From Ignelater luminosus (Eukaryota > Arthropoda > Insecta > Coleoptera > Elateridae), in the NCBI GenBank assembly GCA_011009095.1, contig VTPC01090571.1, positions 43,679 through 107,678 of the forward strand: DNA of 64,000 bases. Direction: 5' to 3'. Positions 39,301 through 54,300 of the stretch are shown here, in pieces; the stretch's first letter is position 1; the number at the start of each line of letters is the position of its first letter. The position numbers were made by a program, and so were the translations under genes. Under the pieces are notes generated by a model, which was not told the origin of the DNA, did not search any database, and saw only the letters and a program-made list of their open reading frames with translations.

Positions 39301-42300
39301 TCTGAAGCTTCTCAAAGAAATATCTACTGCTACCGATAATATTAGTGGTAGGTAACTTGGAAATTTCATTCGAGTAAAAAAAAAGCCCAATTGGTCCAAC
39401 GAGCCGGATCATCTTGAAAGGTTCTGTGGCCTGAAAAGTTGAGCTGAATCGATAAAATGACCAACTCGAAAAGTTTAGTTGTTCCTAAAAGATTAATCAA
39501 CCTGGAAAATTCTTCTACCTTCAAGAAGTATCATATTAACAAATTCTATATTTTAACGCTTTTAATCTAGGAATTTTTATTCACTTCTTTTGTCGTAGGT
39601 AATGCGGTTTCTAAGTTTTTCTTTTAATAAAACTTAAAAAGTACCCTAAATCAATTAAATCTACAGAAACTACATCGAAAGATAAGTCGATATTTCTACT
39701 AACATCTGCCCGAAACTTATTTTCCGATGTAGTTTCTGCAGCTGAGCAGATGACCATTTGAAAGAAAACACCCTGTATCCTTATCAAGAAGCTTTTTGAA
39801 AAAAAAAAAATTAAATTTCAAGCCTCTGAAAGTTGACTTCGTCATCACGTTCTTATAAAATAAATTCGAATTTCGATTTTTGTTGCTTGGATTATAAACA
39901 CTTGAAGTAATAAACAAGCAAACGTCAAAAAGCCGATTATTTAGAAGTTATCTTCTTTCCAATCATCAAAAGTGACACCCTTCCATATGACTGGTAGATC
40001 TTACGTTATAGGCCTCCCAACTCAGATAGCGACCGAAGTGGATGATGAGGTAGCTCGCTCCAAACGAGATCACGAACCGGCTAGAGAACCAACCTAGAGG
40101 GAACAGACAGTCTTCTCATACAACGTCGTCTGGCAGCAACTGTCAAGATGCTCAGGCGGCCTTGTGGAAGGAGCTCTCGACGACCAGAGGAACCAATTCC
40201 AGTCAGGGTGGTGCTGGCGTGTTGCTGCAACGGCAAGTATAGGAATGGTGGAGGCACCTTATCAACACGTCTTCATTCTTTCGCACAATCCAGACTCTGC
40301 TTGAGGGGGAGAACAGCATTCCAACCGTCTAGATTAAGAAATGGAGAATTGAAGTCTTAGTAAACCTGAAAATAGAAATTAACGAAAACTAATGTATTTA
40401 TTGGATGTAGAATTCAAATACATAAAAATATACCGGGTGTCACATTTAAAATGAGAAAATTGATCCATCCACTCGTTTAACATTTCAAATAATTGCATTT
40501 ATCAACAAAAATGTATACCTCAAATTTTATTAACATTTATTAGTAAATACTAACAGAATTATACGTACCGTGCCTATGGCCAGTTAAGTCAAAGTCAGAG
40601 GCCACTGTAGGCGTATACCTTTTCGACCTGATTGGAATTTGGTAATTTGGAAAAAGGAACGCTGCACGCGGTCCAGGAATATGATAGGATGGAATGAGTT
40701 TGATAGCAAACTTGCGATTACACTTCCTACATGTCGGACTTGGTCAGTCCGCAGAAAATTGTGAAGAGATCTTCAGTATATGGAATACATGATAAAAAAT
40801 AAAATGTTGGTTAAGTTACTTTCATGGAACACTTATACAGTGTGTGCAAAATTTGTAGTTCATCGTTACGGTAATGAACATTCTAAACTTACTTTTAATT
40901 ATACAGGGTGTGCTGTATAGCAAAGATACGTAATGTTGGAAGATAGAGAAAATATAAAAAACACCCTGTATAATCAGAACCACTTGTAAAAACAGGCAGA
41001 ATGTATTTTTCTACAAGTTCTATTTTTGAAATAATAATTATAGGTTCTACTTAAAAAAAAGTCTGGTCACCAGGAACTGACCATTTCAATTTCTCGGTTT
41101 CATTTGCTAACACCCTGTATACCACAAAAAATAAGTGATGAAAAACGTGAGGATGTAAGTAGTTGTTTTTCTAGGTGGTCCGTAATCAGGGTGGTCTTAG
41201 CAGTTAATTATATGGTTTGTAGGTGGTTGAAGTACTAAAAAAGTGTTAATCATAATACGTGCCGTATAAAGTCGGAATCGAGGTTTTATTTGCTTTAAAT
41301 CGATTCTGATTATCACAAAATAATTAGATGTTTGTTTTCGAATTACTTCTTGATACAAAATGTTTTCGTGTTCAAAACAAACATTCATTCTGTGGTTCGA
41401 CCTCTCTTATGTATGTATATATAGCGAGTGTTATTAGAAAAAACTGTATAGGTATAATTTACACATCAATGAAAATTAAAACTGTTTTTTCGATATAGTT
41501 CGATAACACAATTAAAAGCAATTATTATTTTCTGTAAAATTATTTTGAAGTTTTTTTTATAGACGTAGCGTGCATATTCGTTATTATATTTTAATAACAG
41601 TTGAATTCCAATTTGAAATAAATATAAGTCGCGCAAGGTGTCATATTTATACGAAGCCGAAGATTCAATTATTATCAGTGATGGAAAGGAAGCCAACGTA
41701 TCTAGGGTATCTGAATACGAAACCGATAAAATTTGATATTTTGCGCTTTACCGTTCTTTCGAGTTTTAAAAGTTTTACTATTATTTGTTTTTTATACGTT
41801 GTGGAACTTCGATCTTTTAAGAGATTTCGTAAATTTAGAATGAAATTCTCGTTGTCATATTTCTACAAATGAAAGTCCTATGTAAAACAATAATCTCAAA
41901 ATATTGTATTGAAAGTTTCGATTGTATTGAAACCTGGAAGATAACGTATAGTTAATGATAATATAATATCAACATATATTTCTTTACAAATTTATTAACA
42001 ACAGGATCAATTAAAGAATGGAAGTGATTGGAATGAGGTAACCGTGAATGAATTCAGATCGATCAGATCAAATTTCTTCAAAGAAAATACCTGGCAAGAT
42101 TTTATTCTTGGGCTTAATTACACAGTGCCTCAAAATGAAGTGGGAAGATTCGGAAATGAGATTTTTCAACGGAAATCTATAATATCTGACCAAACGAATC
42201 TATTTCCCAAGAGATTCCTCTAGGTGAGGTCGAAGTTCGTAATGTCAGTTACATGATTTCTTTTCATCCATAACTCATGAGTGGCGAGAGATTTTGTTTT

Positions 42301-45300
42301 GCTGTCTGGGCGACGTTGTAGCTCAAATCAAAAGCAATAACTTTGATGAACAAATACTTACACCTCAGGTTTTGGCATTATGCGCACCACTGAAGGAATG
42401 CCGTCTTTGGGGGGCACTGGTCTATCTAGCTATGCGGCTTTGATCAAATTTTGGGTTTTTGAAATATATCGAAATGAGACTTTGGGGTTTTGTTCTACTT
42501 TGGAATAGGTCTACAGAACGAGCGAAACAAGTTTTTTACCTTTTTAGGTTTTGTCACACTAAAGATTGTGGAAGATTAAGCAAATTCTACTTGAAAAATT
42601 GTTTTCTCGATAAAGGAAAGAGATAAGCAAGTCAGGTGTGCGAATTTGTAAATAAAGTTTCCCGGTAAAAAACAAAGACGATCGCCAATTTCAGCCAGTT
42701 TCGAAAAATAGCGAAAAACATTTGCGATGGCCACAAGATTCGAGTATGCGTTAAGAAGCCTCTTCTAAAGAAGATTGCTGCAGATAAAGTTTGATCTTTT
42801 AGTTTTTCACTTCTAACTCCGTATTTAGGGAGAGGTGCTTTTTCCCGCCCGATAAAGATGTAACCGTTTTTGTTGGCAATGGTTCGTAATGATTCAACAT
42901 ATGAGTCGAGTAGGCACGATCTTCGTTTGTTTTTTGGTAAAGATATTTTGAAAAATCGACTTTTGGCCACTTTTTAATCGTCGTAATTTCCCATGATCGC
43001 GAACTTTTGCAAAATTATCTTTTATTTTTTGATACCTTGGAGTATTAGCTGCAAAAAAGCTCAGATGATTGTACCCTGAAAACGGCCAACTCAAATTTCT
43101 AAAATACCGGAGAACTCGACCATTAAAGAAACTTTTATTTGATCTAACATAGAGGAATCCTTTGGGAAATAAATTATATTGGTCATATATTGCCGATTTT
43201 TGCTGAGAAATCTCATTTCAAAATTTTGCTGTTGCACTGTATTATTAGTTAGATGTTGTTGATAATATTTATCTTCTACCAAAGATACGTAAAGATGTGT
43301 TTATTAAATTAAATGTCACATAGTACAGAAATTTCTCTTATTGGTCAATATCAAAGCCGCATTGTACACATTGTTCGTATTTGAATCGTTCAAGATAAAC
43401 TCCAGATGAATAGTTTCCCTTTTCTATAAGTACCATAATTTATTAAAGAAAGATAACCTTTCCTTGCATTTGAATAATTTTATTTATTAAACATAATAAA
43501 ATATTTGCAGATGAATCCTTTAAGAAAGAATAACACAACACAAGAAAGAAAAGTTTTTTATTTAAAAATGATAACACTAAATTGAAGCGCTATTGATATA
43601 GTAAAAGTTGTGCGGATATTTACTATTAAAGTTTAATGAAGATTTAATGATTTTTGACACAAGGATAAGACAATTTGGTTATAAAATTGTGTGTATTTGT
43701 CCTTGGAATTGCTAATTGAATTGAAAGTTGTTTTGTTATCATAATTGATGCTTTAAAGACAATCTGAACTTCCATTCATTACTGTGGAGAATTAATTTAA
43801 TGCTTCTTATATAATAATGATGATGATGACGATGATGTATAAAATAAGCATTAAGCACGTGATGATACTGCTAATATTTTTATTGAATTTCAGGTTTTTA
43901 AATTAATAATTTGATGAGTGCCAAAATAAATTTATGTTGCAAAATAGATTCCGAATTTGCCAGAATAAATGAAATAACATTTATTTATATCTGAACCTGT
44001 TTATTGTTGCTTTCTACTCTTTTTTTTTATTACGGTTGCAAAATTATTGTAACAAATGAAAAAATGTCAACTTATACTTTTGGTGTAAACAAATGGTTGG
44101 CGAAATTTATTTTTTTTTGGTTCAGTTTTTTTCCGTGAGAATTAACATTCTCATTTTCATTTTTTGACTGCTAACCTAAATTTTTCTCACACCTAACATT
44201 GCACACCAAGAAGAACCAGTCCAGGTTTTTTTAAATAAGAAATCAAGTCGATCATAAAATATTACGTGTTTCAAATAATAAGACGGGAGACTATTTACAT
44301 ACTTTATGTTCCCATTTTCTTTGAAACATCTTGTACACATAGAAAGTCATGTTTTGTTTTTAAAAAAGAAATCCGTTCTTCCTCAATAAAACCTGATAAA
44401 AATTCATTTAAATAAATCTAAATGTTTGGCATACCTAATTGTTATTGACAAAAATTATTACAATTTGATTGTTTTATTTACAATATCAGAATATTAAAAT
44501 GTCACGAGATTAAACTACGAATATTTATTACGACCATTCAAAACCGTATATTCATTCATTCATGTAAACTAATAATAATAAAGGTTAAATGCATTGTTAC
44601 AACTAGGAAAAATTTATGATAATAGTGACAGTCACGGAGGAATGCGGAGAAAATACGCGTTTTGTGTACGCTAAAATCGTTTAAAGCAGTAGACACACCT
44701 CAACATTATATTACAATAAAGTATTTCAAAAAAAAAAGTTTCCAAACATCAATTTTGTTTTTGTTTTTTTCTCTATGTCTATTAACCCACGAATTTATAT
44801 AGGTCAATCACATTAAGTTACTTTTTGTCTTTTTTATGTCTGATTATATTATGTGTGTTTGCCAAAAATTCCAATGACTGCGCCTCTTCTCGTCCTTATA
44901 TAATTTTTAGTTTATTTAATAAAATTTGATAAGTTTGAGCGTCTACCTATTAGTTAGTTTTGTTTGTACGCTACTTTAGCAAATTTAATTCCTTTTTGTC
45001 CTCACATAAAAGTACAGGGTGATTAATAAAAGTTGTGCTGAACAAATTTTAAGCTTGATCTTGTGATAGAGTGAACTTAATATGGCTAATTTGCAGTGTT
45101 GACATGGTACCAAGTTTTATATTTTTTTATTTAGACTTCTAAATTCCCAATCTTTCAATTTGCTGTTAAATAAGTGGAAGAACTTTCCTTGAAAAGAAAC
45201 GTGACAATCTCAGTTTGGCATACACAGCGATTATGCAACCTTCTTTCGGTGGTCAAAAGTCAGTTTCATAAACTGCAAACTTGAAATAGGATTTTGTAAA

Positions 45301-48300
45301 AACACTATTGATTAATATCTAAAGATTATGGAAGAAACCAAGGCAATCAGAAATTATGATAAAATATTTTGCTTCACTCAAAAAAATTCTTTGCTCATTT
45401 CTAGACTTTTGTTCACTGTGTGCCGTTGACATGTCGCACACTTGTCCGAAATCACAAAAAGCTGGCCAAAAAAGACAGATTTTGTATTTCGAGAATTTTA
45501 GTTTTTAGGTTGTATACTTGGATGTTTGAAGTGTCAAATTCTGTACAAACATCAATCGGTTTGTGATGACTGTGAGAGAGGGAGGCAGTTTAAAAGAGCC
45601 ATTTGATCGAACGTGTTGTAAACAAATCTCCAAAATAAGGTATTGTTTAAAGTACATACATAGTGCTGTTTCATTAATTATTAAATTTTTTTGAAAATGT
45701 AAAATGGATCAGTCAGAATAAAGATACGTAGAATAATTGAAATAAGTGATGTGCTGAAAACAAAAATTAAAATTATCACAATGCAATTTTTTCAAAACAA
45801 TTTACAAATATAGAAAAACAACTATGAATTCTGCAGAATTCTATGACGACCCCATACATGTAATTCAATGAACTAACATAATTGACAAAGAACAGCTGCT
45901 CATAGGTGTTCGAACAAAAATAATACACGTGTTTCGCAATAGCTGTCAAAATACTTATTTGTGTGATGGAATTCATTTTCAGCCTAATCGAGCGTCTCAA
46001 AAATATCTTGTATGCCATATTGGATCCGCCATTTTGGATTTTTGAATTTTGACTTTACAATTATTATTAGCGACCTTAGAAATATGATGAAATTCATTTT
46101 GAGCCCAATCAAGCGGTTCAAAAACATCTTATCCGCCATTTTGAATTTTTGAATTTTGATTTTACAATCGTAATTAGCAATCTCAGAAATATGATGAAAT
46201 TCATTTTCAGCGCAATCGAGCAACTCAAAAAAAATTTGTCCGCCATATTGGATCCGCTATTTTTATTGCTCGTCTTGCAAAACACTCGCAATCCAAGGTT
46301 TGACTGTATATCGAGTCAGCATGTATTTACTGTTTCGATCTGTGGAGCTCATTATTAGAACCCAATTAAGTAACTAAAATCAAATCTTAGGTTATATCAA
46401 AATAACAAAAGTGATTGGTGGGATTCATGAATAATAAAAGGAAACAGGAAGACTATAAATGATATGTTGTATAAATCAACTACGCTTTAATAATTTGGAA
46501 GAAATGTTTAAATAATGAAACATTGCAGAATAGCATTTTGAAATGAAACACTGCCTTTGACAACCTGTTGTATTCTCTTGTTTTGAATATTATCAGTTGT
46601 TTCATCTGGAATAAGATGATGAATCTTCTGTCAATTTTTTATTTCCGATATCTAGATTTATATCAAAACACGTTTTATTACGTTCATTTTATTTTTAATA
46701 AAAACTATTTTTGCTCTCGTATTAATAGAACGCTAATTAATAGACTGCACACGTAACGCTAATTTTAAGGTAACTAGAAACAAGGCGATATATAATCGGT
46801 TACGATTGCCCAGTTCCCCAAAGACATAATTCAAACACGTGAATGACAATTGTTTTAGTTGTGTTCTATTACAAGCTAGACCCTGCCTTATATGCATACG
46901 CTATGTAATTTACATTCATTAAAAGTTATAAATTCGTTTTGTCGATCGCATTCCGTTATAGTAGTACGCTACAATTTATACGCTATTTTAGTAATATGTA
47001 TGTGCATAAATATACATCATCCTCCATTGAATGAAATCTAATTAAATCTAGTTTAATTTATTTATGTCAAGCATAACCTGAAAACACTATTTCGCCTGAA
47101 TATTCCACCCACAGGAAAATGCCACGAACATAATATACAAATGAGGGATTTCCCAAAATAGTATATCTTCCATTTTGATGTAAATTGGAAGTTCAGTAAG
47201 ATAAATGCTAAATATAGAATTTTATCTGCGAAATCCGTTTCTCTCCCAAAATAAACTTTGTAGATGTTTCAAAGCAAAAAAATTCTAATTTAAATATCCG
47301 ATTTCGTTCATGAGATACAGAAAATAAAAGTTTGTAAAAAAAGAGTGAATTACTAGATTTTGGAGGAGCATCAAGATATGAACTGTCTCTTTGAAAAGAA
47401 CTTTTCTTGTAATTTTGATTTGATAAAGGTCATTTTTCTTTTTAATAGCTTTTATCGTGTCTTATTTTAAAGAGGTTAGATTTTCCCAGTAAAAATTTAT
47501 GGTATGCATTTTAAAGATTTATTTTAATCAAATTCATGTTATAAAAGTAGATTTTTTGTGTAATTCTTGAAGTTGCTATTTACTTAATTTATACTTTTAG
47601 TGACACGACAAATTATTATTATCAATATTAAATTTTCTCACATAAAAAGGTGGAATTTATTCATTACCTATAGATTTATTCTTGTACTTTCCAATTATGT
47701 TTATGTAAAAACTTCCCATTTTGTGCTAAGTAATCATTTATTACTAGAAAACAAACAAAATTTTCCTTTATGTGGAAAGTGTTAGCATGAACAACTGCGC
47801 TATACTTTTTCCACATGTTGCAATCAGCAATATTTCCTTGGGAAATAACCATATTTATCTTAAATTTTTAATATATGAAACTCACTTAGCAATATCAATG
47901 AATGAACACACATCCATAGCAACTAAATTGCCTTACCCTAATACTGATATTGCAAATCTTGAAATTTTCTTGCATAATAAACGATGTTATTCCAAAGTAA
48001 AGGATTCATTGGAACAATATTAACATTTTGTGTGTAAGTCTTAGACAGATCCTTTGTTCTCCAATTCTTTAAATCATCATATCACTAAATAATGATACAA
48101 TTTCAGTTCTCATCCCCTTATTTTCTTCTCAGATCTCCCTAATGAATTCTTGTAATGTGCTCACTAGCTTCTAGAACTCACTTTCTCTTTTTCTTAGTTG
48201 CTTTTTAATATCAACTGTTCTTCGCTTTCTATTGTCTGTATGTCTTCTACTAGTTTTCTTTCTTATCTTTTTCATGAACCAATTTATTTAAATTAATTAA

Positions 48301-51300
48301 TTAAACTTGCGCAATTTAATATTTAAAATCTAATAGACCTTTAATCAGTATTGGGGTTAAACATAATGAAAGAAGCAATAAAAATTTAAAGATTAATCAA
48401 ATTAAAATTAGTGCAATGACATGAAAGGATATCACCGATAAGGGTTTCATGATTGCAGTTCAGAATCTTTCTAGCTTGCCGAAGATAGTTTTATTTTTTT
48501 ATTATTATCATGTTTTAAAGAGCAAAATTAAATTGAATCACCTAATATACCTTTTCTACATTATGTGTAAACAAACTATATAATATCTCTCTCTTTTTCA
48601 GGTGACACACCGCACTACAGGCCAAGTAATGGTGCTCAAAATGAATTTGTTGCGCTCAAATCGGCGCAACATGCTCAAGGAGGTTCAGTTAATGAACAAA
48701 CTGTCTCATCCAAATATCTTAAGCTTCCTAGGTGTATGCGTTCACGAAGGGCAACTGCATGCACTTACAGAATATATTAATGGAGGATCTTTAGAGCAGC
48801 TTATACAAAATCAGTCCATAGAATTGCCTCAGCCAGTTAGAGTTTCACTTGCACGTGATGTTGCTTTAGGTATGCAATATTTGCATTCTAAAGGTGTCTT
48901 CCATAGAGACTTGACTAGTAAGGTATGTATACAATGCTTCAGTTTAGAATTCTGGTGAAGCATTAGGAATGTCTACACAGATACATAAAATTAATAAATT
49001 ATATTTGTACTGATCCTCCATCAGAATTCTAAGCTATGTATTATTATAAAAGAGCAATTAATGAAAAGTAATGTTAGAAAGATTATCTTATTAAAGACAA
49101 GTATTAAATTAAGTATGTATGATAAAATCAAAATAAATTACTACTTTGTATTACTTGTGATGTACATTTTAGGTTAGAACTGTCAAAGCTTTGGAATAAC
49201 ACATAGAACATTAATTTGGTGTTATTCTAAAATATATCTCAAAGCTGCCTTGTTTAATTTTCATAATAAGTGTTATTTACATTATGAATAAGCATGACAT
49301 TTTGAGGTTATGATGTCTTCTTCTTAGGAAAAGCTCAAAATGATTTTAGTATTTCTATTTAAATACTTTTCTTTCTTTTTCTTCATCCTTATTTAGGGCT
49401 CATGCTAATTCAGAAATTTGAAATTATTAGAAAACTGAAAACACAAATTAGAGAATAAAAACATTTGGGAATGCAAAGCATAACCACAACAACCTCCATT
49501 TTGTTACTGAATTCGAGCAACAGTTTTAAAGAATTTTCAAATTTCGGCGGCTATTTTGACCATGTTCCTGAAGAGATGTCCTTGATTTTTGATGTAGAAT
49601 CCAAATCTGAAGTCATAATTTTGAAATTTAAAAAAATGCAGACAGACAGGCTTCACAAATTCAGTAATGACTAGAAAGTTAAATAAAAGTTAAAGGAACT
49701 CAATAAATTTTCATAAAAGTTGAAGGATTTTGTAAGATATAATTTAGATTTCCATATTGGAGACAAATCTACTAAGAAAACCAGTTAGTGATCCGTAAGA
49801 TCAGATTTTTATATTTGAGTATGTGAAAATCACACTGGTGAAAGGCATTTTCAGATACACTGTCTATCCAAGTGAAAGTGGAAATTACAAGCAACAAAGA
49901 TGGCGCCATCCTAGTGAACATTTATATAATAAAGTTTATTTTAACGATAAGTTAGTATTATCTTAGTTATTCTCATTTAACTATCTTCTCATTCTCTTTT
50001 GTAAAGAAGTCACAGTTTCTTTTTGATATGCACTTTCTAATTATATTAAGTGTTAATGGCGTACTTATGAAACAGTCTTGAAAAGCCTTGTAATTGACAT
50101 GCTGTAGGTAGTGGCAGACTGGGATCACAGGTAGGCGTGAAGACGTGTTGTAATTAATCTGGTTATCTTGGAAAGAAACCACACACAAACAAAAATCTGC
50201 CTGCATATAGAATGAACTACAGTATTTTTACGTTAAGAATGAAATGACGTCATGTAATGACGTAGTGCGACATTGCCACACTGTATTTTCAACATAACCT
50301 CAATTTTCAGCTAAAAGCAACACTTTAACTGCAAGGGTAGATAAAGCAATTCATCGCCAACCATTGCTAACAAAAAAGTACTAGATTTTATAGTTTTGTG
50401 CGCATTTTGGGTTTATGTTAATTTTGGTAGTTCTGAATTACTAACTATGACGTCATTTCATTCTTAACGTAAAAATACTATAAATATATCTACAATTGCC
50501 GTATAGCTTATTTCGAAGATATAGTACTCCATACATTAAATTTACAGTTAGTTGTAGTTAACTATGCTCATACAAGTTTGATAATACATCTGAAACTATA
50601 TTACCTGCAGACTTTTGTAAAGTTTTATAATCCACAACTTATTTTTTGCAGAATGTCTTAATAAGACGATTTGATAATGGTGATTTACAAGCGGTTGTTG
50701 GAGACTTTGGCCTGGCTGCACGTATACCCGATCCAAAATGTAACACAAAACTAAGTACAGTTGGTTCTCCATATTGGATGTCTCCAGAGTGCCTAAAGGG
50801 TTTGTATTATGATGAAAGGAGCGATGTGTTCAGTTATGGTATCGTGTTGTGCGAACTAATAGCACGGGTGGAAGCCGATCCAGATCAGTTGCCACGGACT
50901 GATAATTTTGGTCTAGACTATCTTGCCTTTCTAGAGCTGTGCGAACCTAATTGTGTACCTGATTTCTTGCAACTAGCATTCAGATGTTGCACTATAGAGC
51001 CTATGAGCCGGCCCACGTTTACAGAAATTATTGGTATACTTAGTGATATACAAATGGAACTTCGACAAGCAGCCGAACGCGAAGCAGATCGATTAGCAAA
51101 CTGTGCCGCCCGAAGCGAAGAACAACTTCCTGTGTTATTTATTCAGGCAGCTGCACCACAACATCGTAAAAGTAAGTTTAAAATTGTGTTTAGTAATTTG
51201 CAAAAATTCTTAATTGATGTGACTCAAAATGTTGTACCTAAATTTGATCACCATGTCCAGAAATATAAATTGTAAAAATATGTAACAGTAAACTGTTTTT

Positions 51301-54300
51301 GTATTATTTACAATTTTTTTATCGCAAGAAATACAAATAATTAATAAAAAAAGTAAATTTTCAAAACATTCAACTTCTACTGTAATCAGTAGTACATTTT
51401 TGCTTTTCGACCTAGCTACAGTCTCAATAATAAATTGGTGTGAATAATTTGTTTAATTTTAATAAGTTCTGATTTCAAATATAAATTGCAACGCCTACAT
51501 AAAAAGTAAAAATGTCTATAAACATACAATTGTGACCTATAAAAAACGATGTCATTTGTAAAGGTTACATTCATTATTTGTGGTATTTTAGTGTGACATG
51601 ATGATCACTGATAAAGATCGATAGAAAACTTTTTTTTTTGTATTAAGAACTTTCAATTTTTCACTTTTACTAAGTACATTCTGTTCTCGTCATTTTTATT
51701 TATTTATTATTTTTTTAAATGACAGTGTAAATGCTTTAATAACATCATTTATAATAAGTGGAATATTTAATCTTTAAACTGATCTCCAAGATATTTCATT
51801 AATCTTATCATTTATATGCATAGAGTTTTAACATTTAATTTGCTTGTGAAATAACATTATTGATATGTAATTTTAGAAATATAAAATATCAGTTTTCTGT
51901 AAAAAATGAAAGCAAATCAAGTTTAGAGCATTAAATTCTACCTTTCTCTGCTCAAGAAAAAACTGATTTAATGCTGTTGCAAGCATGCCATTCAAGTCAA
52001 ATTAACCAACTACTCATGTTTATTCATTTCTGATTTTAATCAAATTTACTGTGATGATCTTAAAAGTCTAATGAAAGTTATTTTGTAATTTTCTTTAAAT
52101 TGATTGTTAGAAATTCAAATATCCTAGTAATCTTTGAACTAGAACATCTCAAGGGTTTGTTTCTTTCATCCATAGAAAACGCCTTTTTTAATATTTGAGA
52201 TTATTGGGACTATTGTGTCTCTTCTTGTATCATTTATGGCAAACTAGCTTGTAGCTAATCAGTCGTTCGTTAAAAAACTATTTTATTCTAAAAGATCTTT
52301 ATCAGAAATTCCAATCTTCTAGTAGAATTCCATTTCGGTACATCTTTTAAGTGACTAGTTATAAAAATCCATAGATAGATAGAAACAAATTAATATCACA
52401 TTGTAAATCTAAGATAACATTGTTTATTGTTATTACAAGGATTACTTTTATCACAAAAATGTTTTGATTGAATGAGTACACATTTTTGTAATTAAGTTCT
52501 TGTCTTTTATAAAATCGTTAAGCTAATAAAATTGATATAAGAATTAATTTACGAAAATTCCTTTTTATGCTTTAAAAACATTAATTTTTTTCAAATTCAC
52601 GACAGTTCTAACTTAATATTGACTTTTAATATTTTATTATAAACATCGAATAGACTGTCTAATGTAAATCAGAAATATCTTGGATGTCATATGCATAATG
52701 GACAATATACTCATTTTTATTATATTTATTTTTAAAAACGGTGACTCAAAGCCAGTAATTCCAAGTGATTAAGTATTAACGAGTAAATAAGGGTTTTAAT
52801 TTCAAAGTACAACTGTAAATTTACAATAGTTTAAGAGCTAAGAAACTCAAGTTAATACTTGCTAGAGTAGTTCTAACATGTTTTTAAATGCCAAATTCAA
52901 ATCATGCCAGTGACATTTTTTTAAATTTAAAATCTACAGGCGATGTTAACTTTAAACTCTAGCAGTCTGATTGGCGCATTTTAATTTGACATTAAATTCT
53001 ACTACTTCTGTTTTGTTAATAATGTTCTTAATTTGACAACACAGTTAATAACCTTATACAACTGAGGATTAAAAAATTAAATTTTTGTTTAAATTCAAAA
53101 CAAGAATATAGAATAGATAAAGATTAGTAAAATAGAGAGAAATACATGTAAGTTCACGTACTGCAATAATTATCTCATAGGAACAATATACTTAAGATAA
53201 TTTTAAGTGCCATTATATTAACAAGAGATCAATATTTATCTTATACCTATTTAGATAAACTGAATAACAATTATTAGGGTAAACGCACCAATATCTGGCC
53301 ACCCAAGCAATATTCGAAGTTCAGACTCGTTTAAATTTAAAACTAAATAATATTTATTAATGCAACTTTCTGTGTTGTTATCTATACATAAGTGGTATAC
53401 ATACTCAATCATCAAAAGTCATAAAACGTTTCGTTTTATATTTAAAAAGAAAATTATTAAAACCGGCGCTTTGTCCCAGTAAGCTGTTGCACTGCACTAG
53501 AAGTTGACCCCCAAAGTCCCAGCGGCCGGCCTTTAAATAAACAAAGCTGTAAACATTGTGCAAAGATAATGATTACATTCGAATTCTTGGAAACTTTATT
53601 TTGATCACATGTTTGGCAAATAAAATCTTTATTAGCATTATCTCCATAGTAAAACAGAAAATTTAATAATACATTTTAAATGGTACCATAAAAGGCACCT
53701 ATTTCTCGGATCATTTTCTTATGTACGATTGATTAAACCCTCTTGGCACTTTGTATATTTAGTTTTTGTATTTACTAACAACGGATCTTTGTTTACACTT
53801 GATTTCCTTTTTACTATACAGTGTGTCCAAGATAAGGATGCACAGCATGGGCATCTTGGAAACGGTAAGAGATACAGCATCTGTTAAATAGGATGGAAGT
53901 TGACTATTTATAGGACCTTTTTGTTGGCGTTTGCAAAATCTAGATATCTTGGATAGTTCCAGAGATATTTAAAAAAAAGTAGATTTCTCGATTTTTGTTA
54001 TTACTTTTTCTTTCCTTTATTTGAAGAGGTATCGGAAAACTAAAACCACTTTTCTATTGCCACTTTTTGTTCTCTATTAAAATACGCTAACAAAATTCCT
54101 GTACAACGTTTGAGTTTCGAGTAACCATCATCAATCTCATTTGTTTAAATAGACAGAAAAACAATTGAAAATTGTTTTGGATAGCTCTTGTTGTCACGAT
54201 TCTAATGATGTAAACATGATAGGGTTATTTTGATTTTTTATGCTATAAATTAATGCATTCTGCAGTACCCTGGCCTGCACGATCACCTGATTTAACACCG

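Noticed and set aside
47817-48023. ORF reading [20 protein letters not shown] onward, in TESK intron 1
   Set aside because: Looks slightly protein-like, but no family was recognised and no splice context links it to the kinase exons; left as unsupported.
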